Notes: generated by a model from the letters alone, not told the origin. 64,000 bases of DNA from Streptomyces eurythermus (GCF_014649115.1 NZ_BMSK01000032.1:1-64000), one strand, 5' to 3'. Shown: positions 23,882 to 31,968, numbered from the stretch's first letter. Numbers and translations are program-made.

Positions 23882-24333
23882 ACCCGCTTGTCCCCGTCCG
23901 CCGGCCCCCGTGAGATACCGAGCAGCAGGGGGCCGGTCGGGTCGGTGACGATGTCGGCGACGGTGACCGGGTCCAGGGTGGCGAAGAACGCTTCCTGGGC
24001 CCGTCGCAGCGCTCCCCGCAGCAGGCAGCCGGAGCGCAGCGGGCAGCCCGGCGTGCCCTCGCAGTCCACCACGTCGCCCTCGCCCTCGAAGGTGCGCACC
24101 ACCGCGCCCACGGACGCCGTGCGGCCCTTGTCCGTCAGCGCCAGCCCGCCGCCCCGGCCCCGGCGGGCGTCGACCAGGCCCAGGTGCTGGAGCTCGGCGA
24201 CCACCTTCGTGGCATGCGTGTACGGCACGTCCATGTCGGCGGCGACCTGGCGGGTCGTGGGGGTGGCGTCGGCCGCGACCGCGAGTCGCATCAGGACGCG
24301 CAGGGCCAGATCGGTGGAGCGCAGCAGCCGCAT
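23875..24333 (-). CDS. nsrR: NsrR-like Rrf2 family nitric-oxide-sensing repressor
   Basis: MRLLRSTDLALRVLMRLAV at 24333 is the expected NsrR N-terminus, so the start at 24357 is rejected. The 152-residue protein has the Rrf2 winged helix (TTRQVAADMDVPYTHATKVVAELQHLGLV) and three cysteines spaced C-x5-C-x5-C (C91, C97, C103), the iron-sulphur ligands of NsrR. NO destroys the cluster and releases DNA. The operator before hmp, 2 kb away, is the obvious target. No equally good site was found at its own promoter. It overlaps the lipoprotein gene tail-to-tail by 7 bp. Confidence 0.9.
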   Translation of the reverse strand: MRLLRSTDLALRVLMRLAVAADATPTTRQVAADMDVPYTHATKVVAELQHLGLVDARRGRGGGLALTDKGRTASVGAVVRTFEGEGDVVDCEGTPGCPLRSGCLLRGALRRAQEAFFATLDPVTVADIVTDPTGPLLLGISRGPADGDKRVQ

Positions 24334-24472
24334 ACGGCGAGCGTAGGTAATGCGCACCCTGGCGCCAAATCATCCCCGCCGCCGTGAGATCCCTACGGAA
24401 GTCGCCCCTTCCCGCATTACGATCAGCGAGCCCCACCGTCCCCACCCACTCCTCTCGCGAAGGACACGTCTC

Positions 24473-25150
24473 ATGGGCTCCGGCAAGAACAGCAGCACCG
24501 CCGCGCGCAAGGCGCGCATAGACGAGATGCGGCGCGCCGAGCGTGCCCGGGACCGCCGTAACCGGATCCTCGCCATCGCCGCGAGCGTGGTGGTCGTCGC
24601 CGGTCTCGTCGTCGGCGGCGTGGTGCTCGTGAACTCGCAGTCGGACGACAAGGACTCCACCGCGAGCGGTGACGCCAAGGGCTCCGGCGACTCCGGGCAC
24701 TTCACCACCGGCAAGGACGGGGTGCGGACCTGGTCGGGCAAGCTGGCCCGTACCCATGTGACGACCAAGGTGTCGTACCCGATGCACCCGCCGGTCGGCG
24801 GCAACCACAACCCGGTCTGGCTGAACTGCAACGGTGACGTGTACACCGAGCCGGTGCCGGAGGAGAACGCCGTGCACTCGCTGGAGCACGGCGCGGTCTG
24901 GGTGACGTACACCGACAAGGCGCCCAAGGCGGACGTCGACGCGCTCGCGGCGAAGGTGAAGAGCACTCCGTACTCGCTGATCAGCCCGTACGAGAACCAG
25001 GACGCCCCACTGCTGCTGTCGGCGTGGGGCCACCAGGTGGCGGTCAAGAGCGCGAAGGACCCGGAAGTGGACAAGTTCTTCCAGACGTACGTGCAGGGTG
25101 ACCAGACGCCCGAGCCGGGCGCCTCGTGCACCGGCGGGGTCATGAAGTGA
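24473..25150 (+). CDS. DUF3105 membrane-anchored protein
   Basis: The 225-residue protein has a charged cytoplasmic N-terminus, one membrane helix (IAASVVVVAGLVVGGVVLV, about 40-58), and an extracytoplasmic DUF3105 domain with the conserved PPVGGNHNPVWLNC, VHSLEHGAVWVTY and ISPYENQDAPLLLSAWGHQ segments. The His/Asn-rich PPxGGxHxPxW pattern suggests a metal-binding surface, but the family's function is not established. The next gene overlaps by four bases (GTGA), a pairing of DUF3105 with DUF305 seen repeatedly in actinobacteria. Confidence 0.87.
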   Translation: MGSGKNSSTAARKARIDEMRRAERARDRRNRILAIAASVVVVAGLVVGGVVLVNSQSDDKDSTASGDAKGSGDSGHFTTGKDGVRTWSGKLARTHVTTKVSYPMHPPVGGNHNPVWLNCNGDVYTEPVPEENAVHSLEHGAVWVTYTDKAPKADVDALAAKVKSTPYSLISPYENQDAPLLLSAWGHQVAVKSAKDPEVDKFFQTYVQGDQTPEPGASCTGGVMK

Positions 25151-25779
25151 GCGGGCGTTCCATCGGCTGGGTCGCCGGGACCGCGGCGGCGGTGCTCGTC
25201 GCGGCCGGCGCGATCACCTACGCGGTCGCCCAGGACGGCGGCGACTCCACGACGCGGACGCCGGACGCGCGGTCGGCCGACGCGGGCTTCGCACGGGACA
25301 TGGCCGTCCACCACCAGCAGGCCGTCGAGATGTCGTACATCGTGCGGGACCGCACGAAGGACGAGGAGGTGCGCCGGCTCGCGTACGACATCGCGCAGAC
25401 GCAGGCCAACCAGCGCGGGATGATGCTGGGCTGGCTGGATCTGTGGGGGCTGCCGAAGGTGTCGGCCGACCCGCCGATGACGTGGATGGGCATGGGCGAC
25501 ATGCCTCCCGGCAAGGACGGCGCGCTGATGCCGGGGATGGCCACCAACACCGAGCTGAAGAAGCTCCAGTCGCTCGACGGCAAGCAGGCGGAGGTCTTGT
25601 ACCTCCAGCTGATGACGGAGCATCACAAGGGCGGCATCCACATGGCCGAGGGCTGTGTGGAGAAGTGCACGGTCGGGGTGGAGAAGCGGCTCGCGCAGGG
25701 CATGGTGGACGCGCAGCAGTCGGAGATCGAGCTGATGGCGGGGATGCTCAAGGAGCGGGGCGCACGCCCGCGTTCATGA
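25147..25779 (+). CDS. DUF305 exported protein (ferritin-like, histidine/methionine-rich)
   Basis: The GTG overlapping the previous stop is preferred over the ATG at 25126. The 210-residue product has an N-terminal membrane anchor (IGWVAGTAAAVLVAAGAITYAV) and two copies of the DUF305 helical motif: DMAVHHQQAVEMS and MTEHHKGGIHMAEGC. Histidine and methionine enrichment (WMGMGDMPPG, MPGM) suggests binding of copper or another soft metal outside the membrane; that is inference. A cysteine pair (GCVEKC) follows the second motif. It forms a two-gene operon with the DUF3105 gene. Confidence 0.87.
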   Translation: MSGRSIGWVAGTAAAVLVAAGAITYAVAQDGGDSTTRTPDARSADAGFARDMAVHHQQAVEMSYIVRDRTKDEEVRRLAYDIAQTQANQRGMMLGWLDLWGLPKVSADPPMTWMGMGDMPPGKDGALMPGMATNTELKKLQSLDGKQAEVLYLQLMTEHHKGGIHMAEGCVEKCTVGVEKRLAQGMVDAQQSEIELMAGMLKERGARPRS

Positions 25780-25916
25780 CACAAAGGGCGAAATCGCCCC
25801 GCCTGAACGCCGCTTGATCGTCTCTTGACTCCCCCGTTCCCCTGGCATGAACGGTTCATCGCAAGAGTGGCCCCACCAGCCACTACATGCAGGTGAACCG
25901 CATCGCAGGGGGTTCT

Positions 25917-27860
25917 ATGAGATCCGACCGCGCCACCATGCGCGCCGGTGTGAGCATGGCGGCGACACTGCCGCTGATCGCCGGCGCGCTGGCGCTGGGC
26001 ATACCCGCGGCCCACGCCGCCGACAGCCCCGCACGTGCCGTACTGAAGGGCACCAAGCCGCTGTGGGCCACGGCCAAGGCGGACAAGGGCGCGACCCCGG
26101 ACGGCGCCCCGGTCAAGGCCCGCGTCTACCTGGCCGGCCGGGACGCGGCCGGCCTCGCCGCCTACGCCGAGGCGGTGTCCGACCCCGCCTCCCCGCTCTA
26201 CGGCAAGTACCTGAGCGCCAAGCAGGCCCAGGCCCGCTTCGGCGCCACCAAGGCCCAGGTGGCCGCCGTGAAGTCCTGGCTGACGTCGGCCGGGCTGACC
26301 GTCACCGAGGTCACCCCGCGCTACGTCGCCGTCTCCGGTGACGTAGCCGCCGCCGAGAGGGCCTTCGGCACCCAGCTGCACGATTTCGCCAAGGGCGCGA
26401 AGACCTACCGCGCCCCGGCCGCGACGGCCTCCGCGCCCGCCTCCCTCAAGGGCGCCGTCCTCACGGTCACCGGCCTGGACAACGCCCCGCACAAGGCGCG
26501 CCACGCCGACCAGCTGCCGCCCCCGGACGCGGTGTTCAAGAACTCCGGCCCGTTCTCCTCGTACTACGGCTCGAACGTCGCGACGACGCTCCCGGACGCC
26601 TACGGCGGGAAGATCCCGTACGCGGTCAAGGGCTACACCGGCAGGCAGCTGCGCGCCGCGTACGGCGCGGGCACGTACACCGGCCGCGGGGTGCGCATCG
26701 CGATCACGGACGCGTACGCCTCGCCGACGATCGCCTACGACGCCGCGCGGTACGCCGTGAAGAACGGCGACGCGCCCTGGAAGACCGGGCAGCTCCACCA
26801 GGTCCTCCCGAAGAACTACACCAAGACCGAGGAGTGCGGCGCGGCCGGCTGGTACGGCGAGGAGACCCTCGACGTCGAGGCGGCCCACGCGGTGGCGCCG
26901 AACGCCGAGGTGACGTATGTCGGCGCGGCCTCCTGCTACGACGACGACCTGCTGGACTCCCTCGGCAAGATCGTCGACGACCACCTGGCCGACATCGTCT
27001 CCAACTCCTGGGGCGACATCGAGGCCAACCAGACGCCGGACCTCGCCGCCGCGTACGACCAGGTCTTCCAGCTGGGCGCGGTGCAGGGCATCGGCTTCTA
27101 CTTCTCCTCCGGCGACAACGGCGACGAGGTCGCCAACACCGGCACGAAGCAGGTCGACACCCCGGCCAACTCGGCGTGGGTGACGGCGGTCGGCGGTACG
27201 TCGCTGGCGGTCGGCAAGGGCGACACGTACCTGTGGGAGACCGGCTGGGGCACCGAGAAGTCCTCGCTGTCGGCCGACGGCAAGACGTGGGAGAACTTCC
27301 CCGGCGCGTTCACCTCCGGTGCGGGCGGCGGCACGAGCAAGACGGTTCCGCAGCCGTACTACCAGAAGGGCGTGGTCCCCGACTCCCTGGCCAAGGCGAA
27401 CAACGCCGCCGGCAACCGGGTGGTCCCCGACATCGCGGCCATCGCCGACCCGAACACCGGGTTCCTGGTCGGCCAGACGCAGACCTTCCCCGACGGCACG
27501 GAGCGGTACGACGAGTACCGCATCGGCGGCACGTCGCTGGCGGCGCCGGTCATCGCGGCGGTCCAGGCCCTGGCCCAGGAGGCGCGCGGCGGCGCACCCC
27601 TCGGCTTCGCCAACCCCGCGATCTACGCCAAGTACGGCAAGCGGGGCGTCTACCACGACGTCACGGACAACCCCACGGGCTCCGGTCTCGCGGTGGCCCG
27701 CGTCGACTTCGCCAACGGCCTCGACGCGACGGGGGGTCTGCTGTACTCGGCCCGCGTCCTCGGCCACGACAGCTCCCTGTCGGCGGTCAAGGGCTACGAC
27801 GACGTGACGGGCGTCGGTTCCCCGGCGAACGGGTACGTGCAGTCGTTCCGCAAGCGGTAA
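25917..27860 (+). CDS. Secreted S53 serine-carboxyl peptidase (sedolisin/kumamolisin type)
   Basis: The ATG at 25917 has GCAGGGGG upstream; one at 25887 is in frame but poorer. The 647-residue preproprotein has a signal peptide (to about AAHAAD), a pro-domain (VYLAGRDAAGLAAYAEAVSD through about residue 180), and an S53 catalytic domain. Active-site segments are YGEETLDVEAAHA (Glu and Asp), SNSWGD (oxyanion-hole Asp) and GGTSLAAP (nucleophilic Ser), with a C-terminal calcium site near YDDVTGVGSP. Such enzymes digest proteins in acidic surroundings after self-removal of the pro-domain. It is monocistronic with its own terminator. Confidence 0.93.
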   Translation: MRSDRATMRAGVSMAATLPLIAGALALGIPAAHAADSPARAVLKGTKPLWATAKADKGATPDGAPVKARVYLAGRDAAGLAAYAEAVSDPASPLYGKYLSAKQAQARFGATKAQVAAVKSWLTSAGLTVTEVTPRYVAVSGDVAAAERAFGTQLHDFAKGAKTYRAPAATASAPASLKGAVLTVTGLDNAPHKARHADQLPPPDAVFKNSGPFSSYYGSNVATTLPDAYGGKIPYAVKGYTGRQLRAAYGAGTYTGRGVRIAITDAYASPTIAYDAARYAVKNGDAPWKTGQLHQVLPKNYTKTEECGAAGWYGEETLDVEAAHAVAPNAEVTYVGAASCYDDDLLDSLGKIVDDHLADIVSNSWGDIEANQTPDLAAAYDQVFQLGAVQGIGFYFSSGDNGDEVANTGTKQVDTPANSAWVTAVGGTSLAVGKGDTYLWETGWGTEKSSLSADGKTWENFPGAFTSGAGGGTSKTVPQPYYQKGVVPDSLAKANNAAGNRVVPDIAAIADPNTGFLVGQTQTFPDGTERYDEYRIGGTSLAAPVIAAVQALAQEARGGAPLGFANPAIYAKYGKRGVYHDVTDNPTGSGLAVARVDFANGLDATGGLLYSARVLGHDSSLSAVKGYDDVTGVGSPANGYVQSFRKR

Positions 27861-27875
27861 GCGTGTAGACCTGCT

Positions 27876-27904
27876 GGGGGCGTGGGGTTCTGCCTCACGC
27901 CCCC
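27876..27904 (+). terminator. Hairpin terminator of the S53 peptidase gene
   Basis: GGGGGCGTG (27876-27884) pairs with CACGCCCCC (27896-27904) around an 11-base loop, 16 bp after the peptidase stop. Confidence 0.82.
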
Positions 27905-28091
27905 TTCGCGTCGCTGGCGCTCTGAACGAAGGACTGACAACCCGCTTCCGCCGGGAATATGGTGGGCCGCGCGAGCGACCGCTGGGGCTGCCCGACTACT
28001 TCGACGAAGGCGTCCCCGGGTGGCTGTCAGGCCTCGCGACCCCGAGCAGCCGCGCTACTACGGTTCGATCGCCTCTCGGAAGGTTCAGTTC

Positions 28092-28274
28092 GTGACCTCG
28101 TACGTCTGCCCCAGCTGTGACATCGACTTCGGTTACCCGCAGGGCCTGTCCATCCATCAGGAGCTCGGCTGCGAGTGGGGCGACGACGAGACCGGCGGCG
28201 ACGCCAAGTACTGCTGCGGCATGATCTATGAGGACGGCGAGTCCACCTGCCACAGCTGCGGGGAGCCGCTGTAA
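28092..28274 (+). CDS. Small zinc-finger/zinc-ribbon protein
   Basis: The GTG at 28092 follows GGAAGG by eight bases and opens a 60-residue protein, VTSYVCPSCDIDFGYPQ onward. It has two metal-site halves, C-P-S-C with a following H and C (SIHQELGC), then Y-C-C and C-H-S-C near the C-terminus. It is acidic between them (WGDDETGGD). This looks like a compact treble-clef or double-ribbon protein; the specific role is unknown. The open frame extends upstream but that part lacks Streptomyces-like codon use. Confidence 0.65.
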   Translation: MTSYVCPSCDIDFGYPQGLSIHQELGCEWGDDETGGDAKYCCGMIYEDGESTCHSCGEPL

Positions 28275-28323
28275 CTCTGCCCCGCTCAGGCGGCGGCCGT
28301 TCAGCCGGACAACCTCACTAGCC

Positions 28324-28875
28324 TCACTCATTCACCAGCCCGAGGGAGCGCAGGGTGCCCGGCGGTACATCAGCACCTTCCAGCGCGTCGGCGAGCCGCA
28401 GGGCACGGTTGGCGATGAGTAGGTCACGGGGTTCTTCGGGTACGTCGTGGCCGGCGCGGGTCAGCCATGCGGCGATCTCGCGCCAGGAGTAGAACTCCGT
28501 TCCGCCGGAGGAGGCTTCCGGCTCCGGGAATCCGGGGCGCCGGGCCAGGTTGAACAGCTCCTGTCCACAGCGCTGGGCCGCCTCCTCCAACGTCACAGTG
28601 TCGTCGTGACGCACACCGACCGCCCGCAGGCCCGGGATGAGTCGGATGTCGCGCGCCACCTGTGCGACGGCGTCCAGGAGTGTCGGGGCCTCGATGTCAC
28701 ACGACAGCTCCCGCAGCCTGTCCGGGTCCGGGTGGTGCGGGTAGTCCTCGGGGTTCTCGGGGCCCAGCGTGTAGGACACCGAGCCATCCGCGAAGGCGTC
28801 GCAGTGGTCGAAGGCATCGGCCTGCTCGCGGGTGAGGGGCTGGTTGACCAGGAGGGTGAAGCTCCACTCGGACAC
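28324..28875 (-). CDS. Predicted DNA-binding partner (antitoxin-like) of the HicA-like gene upstream
   Basis: The GTG at 28875 has GAAAGG upstream and begins VSEWSFTLLVNQPLTREQADAF, giving 183 residues. The N-terminal half is an acidic alpha/beta region. The C-terminal half has a MerR/excisionase-like pattern: VTLEEAAQRCGQELFNL followed by FYSWREIAAWL, then a helical tail. Proteins ending in this WREIAAWL pattern are common in actinobacteria next to small basic proteins. The partner gene ends 13 bp upstream on the same strand. The toxin-antitoxin reading is a hypothesis. Confidence 0.62.
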   Translation of the reverse strand: MSEWSFTLLVNQPLTREQADAFDHCDAFADGSVSYTLGPENPEDYPHHPDPDRLRELSCDIEAPTLLDAVAQVARDIRLIPGLRAVGVRHDDTVTLEEAAQRCGQELFNLARRPGFPEPEASSGGTEFYSWREIAAWLTRAGHDVPEEPRDLLIANRALRLADALEGADVPPGTLRSLGLVNE

Positions 28876-28888
28876 GGCGACGGCCCTT

Positions 28889-29107
28889 TCAGTGCTGGTG
28901 GCCCTGGACGAACCGGTCAATGCGCTTTGCCTCGTTGCCAGGATTCTTCGGGGTGCCCGAGACGATGTGGCGCGCTCCGCAAGAGCAGCACACCACCCAC
29001 CCCCATCGGTGCCCCTTCTTGTCCGGGACCACCTGGCAACCCGCTCTCCTCGCCCTGTCCAGAGCCGCCGCGACATCGCCGTCTTGGTGCCGTCCCTTGG
29101 AAATCAC
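28889..29107 (-). CDS. Small basic HicA-like protein (possible toxin)
   Basis: The 72-residue protein (GTG start) has a short helix (DVAAALDRARRAGCQVV), then GHRWGWVVC, CGARHIV and SGTPKNPGNEAKRIDRF. The order helix-strand-strand-strand-helix with an invariant-looking G-H-x-W-G and S-T/G-P-K-N-P-G-N-x-A-K-x-I resembles small double-stranded-RNA-binding-fold proteins related to HicA mRNA interferases. A cysteine pair (CCSC) may bind zinc. It is followed at 13 bp by a predicted DNA-binding protein, the usual arrangement of a toxin with its antitoxin. The role is inferred. Confidence 0.6.
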   Translation of the reverse strand: MISKGRHQDGDVAAALDRARRAGCQVVPDKKGHRWGWVVCCSCGARHIVSGTPKNPGNEAKRIDRFVQGHQH

Positions 29108-29173
29108 GGCAGGACACTACCGACCGCGACGTGGAAACGACGGTGTGCGACACGTGGGCCGCCGTGTCGCTCG

Positions 29174-29455
29174 CTACTGCGACTTGAGTGCGGTGATGAA
29201 GGGGGTCCAGGCGGTGGCGGGGAGGATGAGGGTGGGGCCGTCGGGGCGCTTGGAGTCTCGGACGGGGACGAGGCCGGGGATGTTGTCGGCGACCTCTACG
29301 CAGTGGCCGCCGTCGCCGTTGCTGTAGCTCGACTTGCGCCAGAGGGCGGCGCCGGGGAAGTCGCCGGCCACTTCGACACAGTTGCCGCCGCTTTCGTTGC
29401 TGTGGCTGCTCTTGAACCAGCGAGCGTCACTCAAGTGCATGGGGTTGCTTGCCAT
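29174..29455 (-). CDS. Tandem DUF397 protein
   Basis: The 93-residue product has two consecutive DUF397 units: ARWFKSSHSNESGGNCVEVA and LWRKSSYSNGDGGHCVEVAD, then PVRDSKRPDGPTLILPATAW. Most DUF397 proteins have a single unit. They are small partners of XRE/DUF5753 regulators in streptomycete development and antibiotic control (whiJ- and abaA-like loci). The likely ATG at 29455 lies inside the 3' end of the XRE gene, so the two are translationally coupled. A start at 29440 is also possible. Confidence 0.85.
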   Translation of the reverse strand: MASNPMHLSDARWFKSSHSNESGGNCVEVAGDFPGAALWRKSSYSNGDGGHCVEVADNIPGLVPVRDSKRPDGPTLILPATAWTPFITALKSQ

Positions 29456-30278
29456 TTCGGTAGTCCTCAGCTGCTTGCTCAATGAGGTTCAGGGACGCCT
29501 CAGGATCCAGCGCAGCGGCCCTGAGACGACCGTATGCCTTCGAGTACTGCTTCACGAGCACCGGGTCGTCGATCAACTGACCGCTGTACATGCCCTCGGT
29601 GTACATGACCGGTGGCGCATCAGCAAAGGTCATGAACCTCGCCATACCCATCATGAACGGGTGTGCGCCCAACTTCCGCGGTACAAGTTGCGCAAAGGCC
29701 CTGCGCCGGCGAAGCACTTGCGCGATGTGGGCCAGTTGTTCGGCCATTTCGTTTGGCGGAAGGATCGGCTGCAACAGGACCGCCTCATGCAGAATGATCC
29801 AGCTTTCGGGTGAATCCTCGTCCTCGTAGAGCCACGCGCGGCTGCGGCGATCAGCAACCTTGACCGCCAGCCTCTCCTCAGGCTCTGCGGGGTACGCAGA
29901 CAAGACCACGGCCCTGATGTACGGCTCCAACTGAAGCGGTCCGGGGATCAACATCGGATCCCACTCCTCGAACTCCAGCGCGTGCTTCTCCAACTCAAGC
30001 ACATCTGCGAAGTACTCGGCGTGACTACTCTTCCTCGCCTTCCGCACGTCCTCGCAACGTCGCTCGAAGAAACCATCTGTCCCCAGGACCCGATCCGCGT
30101 GCCGGGCCAAATCGAGGGGCATGCGTCGCTCTCCTCGCTCGATGTCGCTCTTGCCGTAGAAGCTGCCCTGGAGGAAAGCTTCCAGTGACAGGCCTGCCGC
30201 CTCCCTCTTCCACCGCAACTCCTTGCCGTAGAAGGCCGGGACACTGATCGAGCCGTCGATGTCCTTGCCGAGAGCCAT
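29427..30278 (-). CDS. XRE-family regulator with DUF5753
   Basis: The 283-residue protein has an N-terminal helix-turn-helix (FYGKELRWKREAAGLSLEAF, then GKSDIERGERRMP) and a DUF5753 ligand or protein-interaction domain (FEEWDPMLIPGPLQLEPYIRAVVLSAYP through PPVMYTEGMYSGQLIDD). The family works with DUF397 proteins and sometimes an anti-sigma-like ATPase; all three types are present here. WhiJ-type members repress developmental genes until their small partner binds. The gene's GC content is visibly lower than that of its neighbours. It is divergent from the two small genes at 30400. Confidence 0.88.
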   Translation of the reverse strand: MALGKDIDGSISVPAFYGKELRWKREAAGLSLEAFLQGSFYGKSDIERGERRMPLDLARHADRVLGTDGFFERRCEDVRKARKSSHAEYFADVLELEKHALEFEEWDPMLIPGPLQLEPYIRAVVLSAYPAEPEERLAVKVADRRSRAWLYEDEDSPESWIILHEAVLLQPILPPNEMAEQLAHIAQVLRRRRAFAQLVPRKLGAHPFMMGMARFMTFADAPPVMYTEGMYSGQLIDDPVLVKQYSKAYGRLRAAALDPEASLNLIEQAAEDYRNGKQPHALE

Positions 30279-30399
30279 CGTTCACCCTCTTCCGCTGCCG
30301 TGATCGCGAACGCGAAACCCCTTTCACGGTAGCGAGCTCGGCGACATTCTGTGAGGCGTTCGTCACACACTGCACAGAAGAGAAGGTTGCAGCCCCCAC

Positions 30400-30615
30400 A
30401 TGTCCGACCACTCCCCCGCGCCCTACGTCGTCACCCTCTGCGTAGAGGAACTACGCGCCGCCCTCGCCCTGCACGGCATCACGCTTCCGTCGCTCCAGGT
30501 CGACCTGCCGAGCTTCGCCGATTCGCACAGCTCCGGGCTCGTCTCGCTCGGGAACTGCAACACGACCACGGCGCGGGCCCTCGCCGCCGCGCTGCGGAAG
30601 GCGGTGGACCAATGA
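30400..30615 (+). CDS. Small hypothetical protein of the DUF397/XRE locus
   Basis: The 71-residue protein reads MSDHSPAPYVVTLCVEELRAALALHGITLPS and ends in an alanine-rich helix (NTTTARALAAALRKAVDQ). Small acidic-to-neutral proteins of this kind are common beside DUF397/XRE genes, with no known function. Its stop overlaps the start of the ATPase gene (ATGA), so the two are co-translated, divergent from the XRE regulator. Confidence 0.7.
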   Translation: MSDHSPAPYVVTLCVEELRAALALHGITLPSLQVDLPSFADSHSSGLVSLGNCNTTTARALAAALRKAVDQ

Positions 30616-30974
30616 TCACGTCCCTGGAGTTCCAGCTGCTGGCGACGCCGAAGGCTGCGCCGGTCCTCCGTCACCAGCTCCGTGACCACGGGTACGACGT
30701 GCGGCTGTGCGCTACCGAGTTGCTGACGAATGTCATCGACCACTTGGGCGACGGTACGCCGGTGACCGTGCGCGTCATCGGTACGGCACCCCATCGCGGC
30801 CGTACCCGTATCGAGGTGACCGATCCTGATCCGCGCGCGTTGCCCGTTCTGCTCTCCGCGACGGCGTCGGAGGAGTCGGGGCGGGGTCTGGCGCTTGTGG
30901 ATGCGTTGGCCGAGTGCTGGGGGGTGGTGCAGGGGGCCGACTGCAAGACGGTGTGGTGTGAGCTGAGGCACTGA
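30612..30974 (+). CDS. RsbW-like ATP-binding protein (HATPase)
   Basis: The 120-residue protein has the GHKL fold of anti-sigma kinases: RLCATELLTNVIDHL (N-box, E..N), RTRIEVTDPDPRAL (G1-like D-x-D-P), and EESGRGLALVDALAECWGV (G2-like GRGL). It probably binds ATP and may hold a partner protein inactive or phosphorylate it. Such proteins occur beside DUF397/XRE pairs in many streptomycetes. It overlaps the preceding small gene and is divergent from the XRE regulator. Confidence 0.85.
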   Translation: MITSLEFQLLATPKAAPVLRHQLRDHGYDVRLCATELLTNVIDHLGDGTPVTVRVIGTAPHRGRTRIEVTDPDPRALPVLLSATASEESGRGLALVDALAECWGVVQGADCKTVWCELRH

Positions 30975-30986
30975 AGAAGTTGCCGT

Positions 30987-31140
30987 GGGGCCGCCCGCTT
31001 CTTGGTCAGTGTCGTGCCTCCGCGAGGTGAGTCAAGGGCGCGTTCCGCGTCGGCTGCGCCGATGGGCCTGCGGCCCACCCTTGACACACCTCGCTCCAGC
31101 ACGGGTTAGAAGCGAGCGGGCAGCCCGGGGAAAGTGGCCG
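30987..31140 (+). repeat. Palindromic repeat element, copy A
   Basis: This copy is nearly identical to the reverse complement of 33223-33373. It is itself an imperfect palindrome: outer arms near 30991-31002 and 31109-31120 (11 of 12 matching) and inner arms GCGAGGTGAGTCAAGGG (31022-31038) and CCCTTGACACACCTCGC (31078-31094, 16 of 17 matching). No transposase is encoded; it resembles a MITE or other miniature palindromic element. Confidence 0.8.
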
Positions 31141-31194
31141 GCTGAACCAGGTCGGGCCCTACCGTCGGCTGCGTACGCATCGTGGGTCGGGGGA

Positions 31195-31302
31195 TGCGCG
31201 TCCGCGCCTCGCCTGCACGCCGGGTCGGCCAAGCGGCCTGCGGGTCGGTGGGGTGTGCGCGGTCGCGTCTCGCCAGCACGCCGGGTGGGATTGGCGGCTT
31301 GG
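31195..31302 (+). repeat. Two diverged 60-bp repeat units flanking copy A
   Basis: Two units centred on CTCGCC-x-GCACGCCGGG-x-x-GG are followed by C/T-AAGCGGC-type tails. They match, in reverse complement, the 61-bp array at 33000-33180, so the inverted homology continues beyond the palindromic element. Confidence 0.65.
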
Positions 31303-31335
31303 ACGTCGTCTTACGACCTGACGCCCCATGTCTCG

Positions 31336-31357
31336 TTTTGGGAATACCTTTCCAAAA
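31336..31357. promoter_or_regulatory. TTTTGG...CCAAAA palindrome before the Nudix gene
   Basis: TTTTGG and CCAAAA arms flank the core GAATACCTTT, about 70 bp before the Nudix start. A near-copy (TTTTGGAATACTTGTCCA) lies at 32891-32908, about 50 bp before the divergent nucleotidyltransferase start. The pair probably marks a shared operator or promoter element. Confidence 0.55.
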
Positions 31358-31428
31358 TCACCCGGGTGGTCACGTCTGCCGCGCTCCCGCCTCCCTCCCG
31401 CCCCCCGCGCGGGCCGATACTGGCCGCC

Positions 31429-31968
31429 ATGACAGGTAATGCCTCCACACCGGTTCCGTTCTCCCGGATCAAGATTCGGGTCGGGGCCCTGGTGTTCTGC
31501 GGTGACGACGTGGCCCTCATCCGGCGCGACCGCACCGACTCGACCCACTACACCCCGCCCGGCGGCAACGTCGAGCACGGCGAAGACCTCCGCCGGGCCC
31601 TCGCCCGGGAACTCGCCGAGGAACTCGACCTCGACATCGGCCAGGCCGAAGGCGGCGACCTGCTGTGGGTCATCGACCAGCGCGTCACCCGCCCCGGCCC
31701 CACCCCGCCCCCGCGCAAGCTCCACCTGGTCTACCGCCTCCACATCACCCCCGCACTCCGCGCCACCCTCGCCGAGACCGAACTCGACGAACTCCCCGAC
31801 GGGAGCCTCGAGACCGGCGTCATCGAATGGGTCGACTACCGCAAGACCGCCGAACTGCCGGTCTTCCCGCCCATCGGGCCCGCCCTCGCCGCCCTGCCCG
31901 ATCCCCGTGCCACCGTCACCGACGCCGCCCTGCCCGCCGTCACCGACGAGAACTACACCTGGCTCTGA
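31429..31968 (+). CDS. Nudix hydrolase
   Basis: The 179-residue protein carries a Nudix box, GGNVEHGEDLRRALARELAEEL, matching G-x5-E-x7-R-E-x-x-E-E with a hydrophobic end. It is preceded by RIKIRVGALVFCGDDVALIRR, the normal first strand and loop. Nudix enzymes hydrolyse a nucleoside diphosphate linked to another moiety with Mg2+; the substrate cannot be predicted. The ATG at 31429 lacks a strong ribosome-binding site, and the repeat-rich upstream DNA is not coding. It lies inside the inverted-repeat cassette and faces the nucleotidyltransferase gene. Confidence 0.9.
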   Translation: MTGNASTPVPFSRIKIRVGALVFCGDDVALIRRDRTDSTHYTPPGGNVEHGEDLRRALARELAEELDLDIGQAEGGDLLWVIDQRVTRPGPTPPPRKLHLVYRLHITPALRATLAETELDELPDGSLETGVIEWVDYRKTAELPVFPPIGPALAALPDPRATVTDAALPAVTDENYTWL

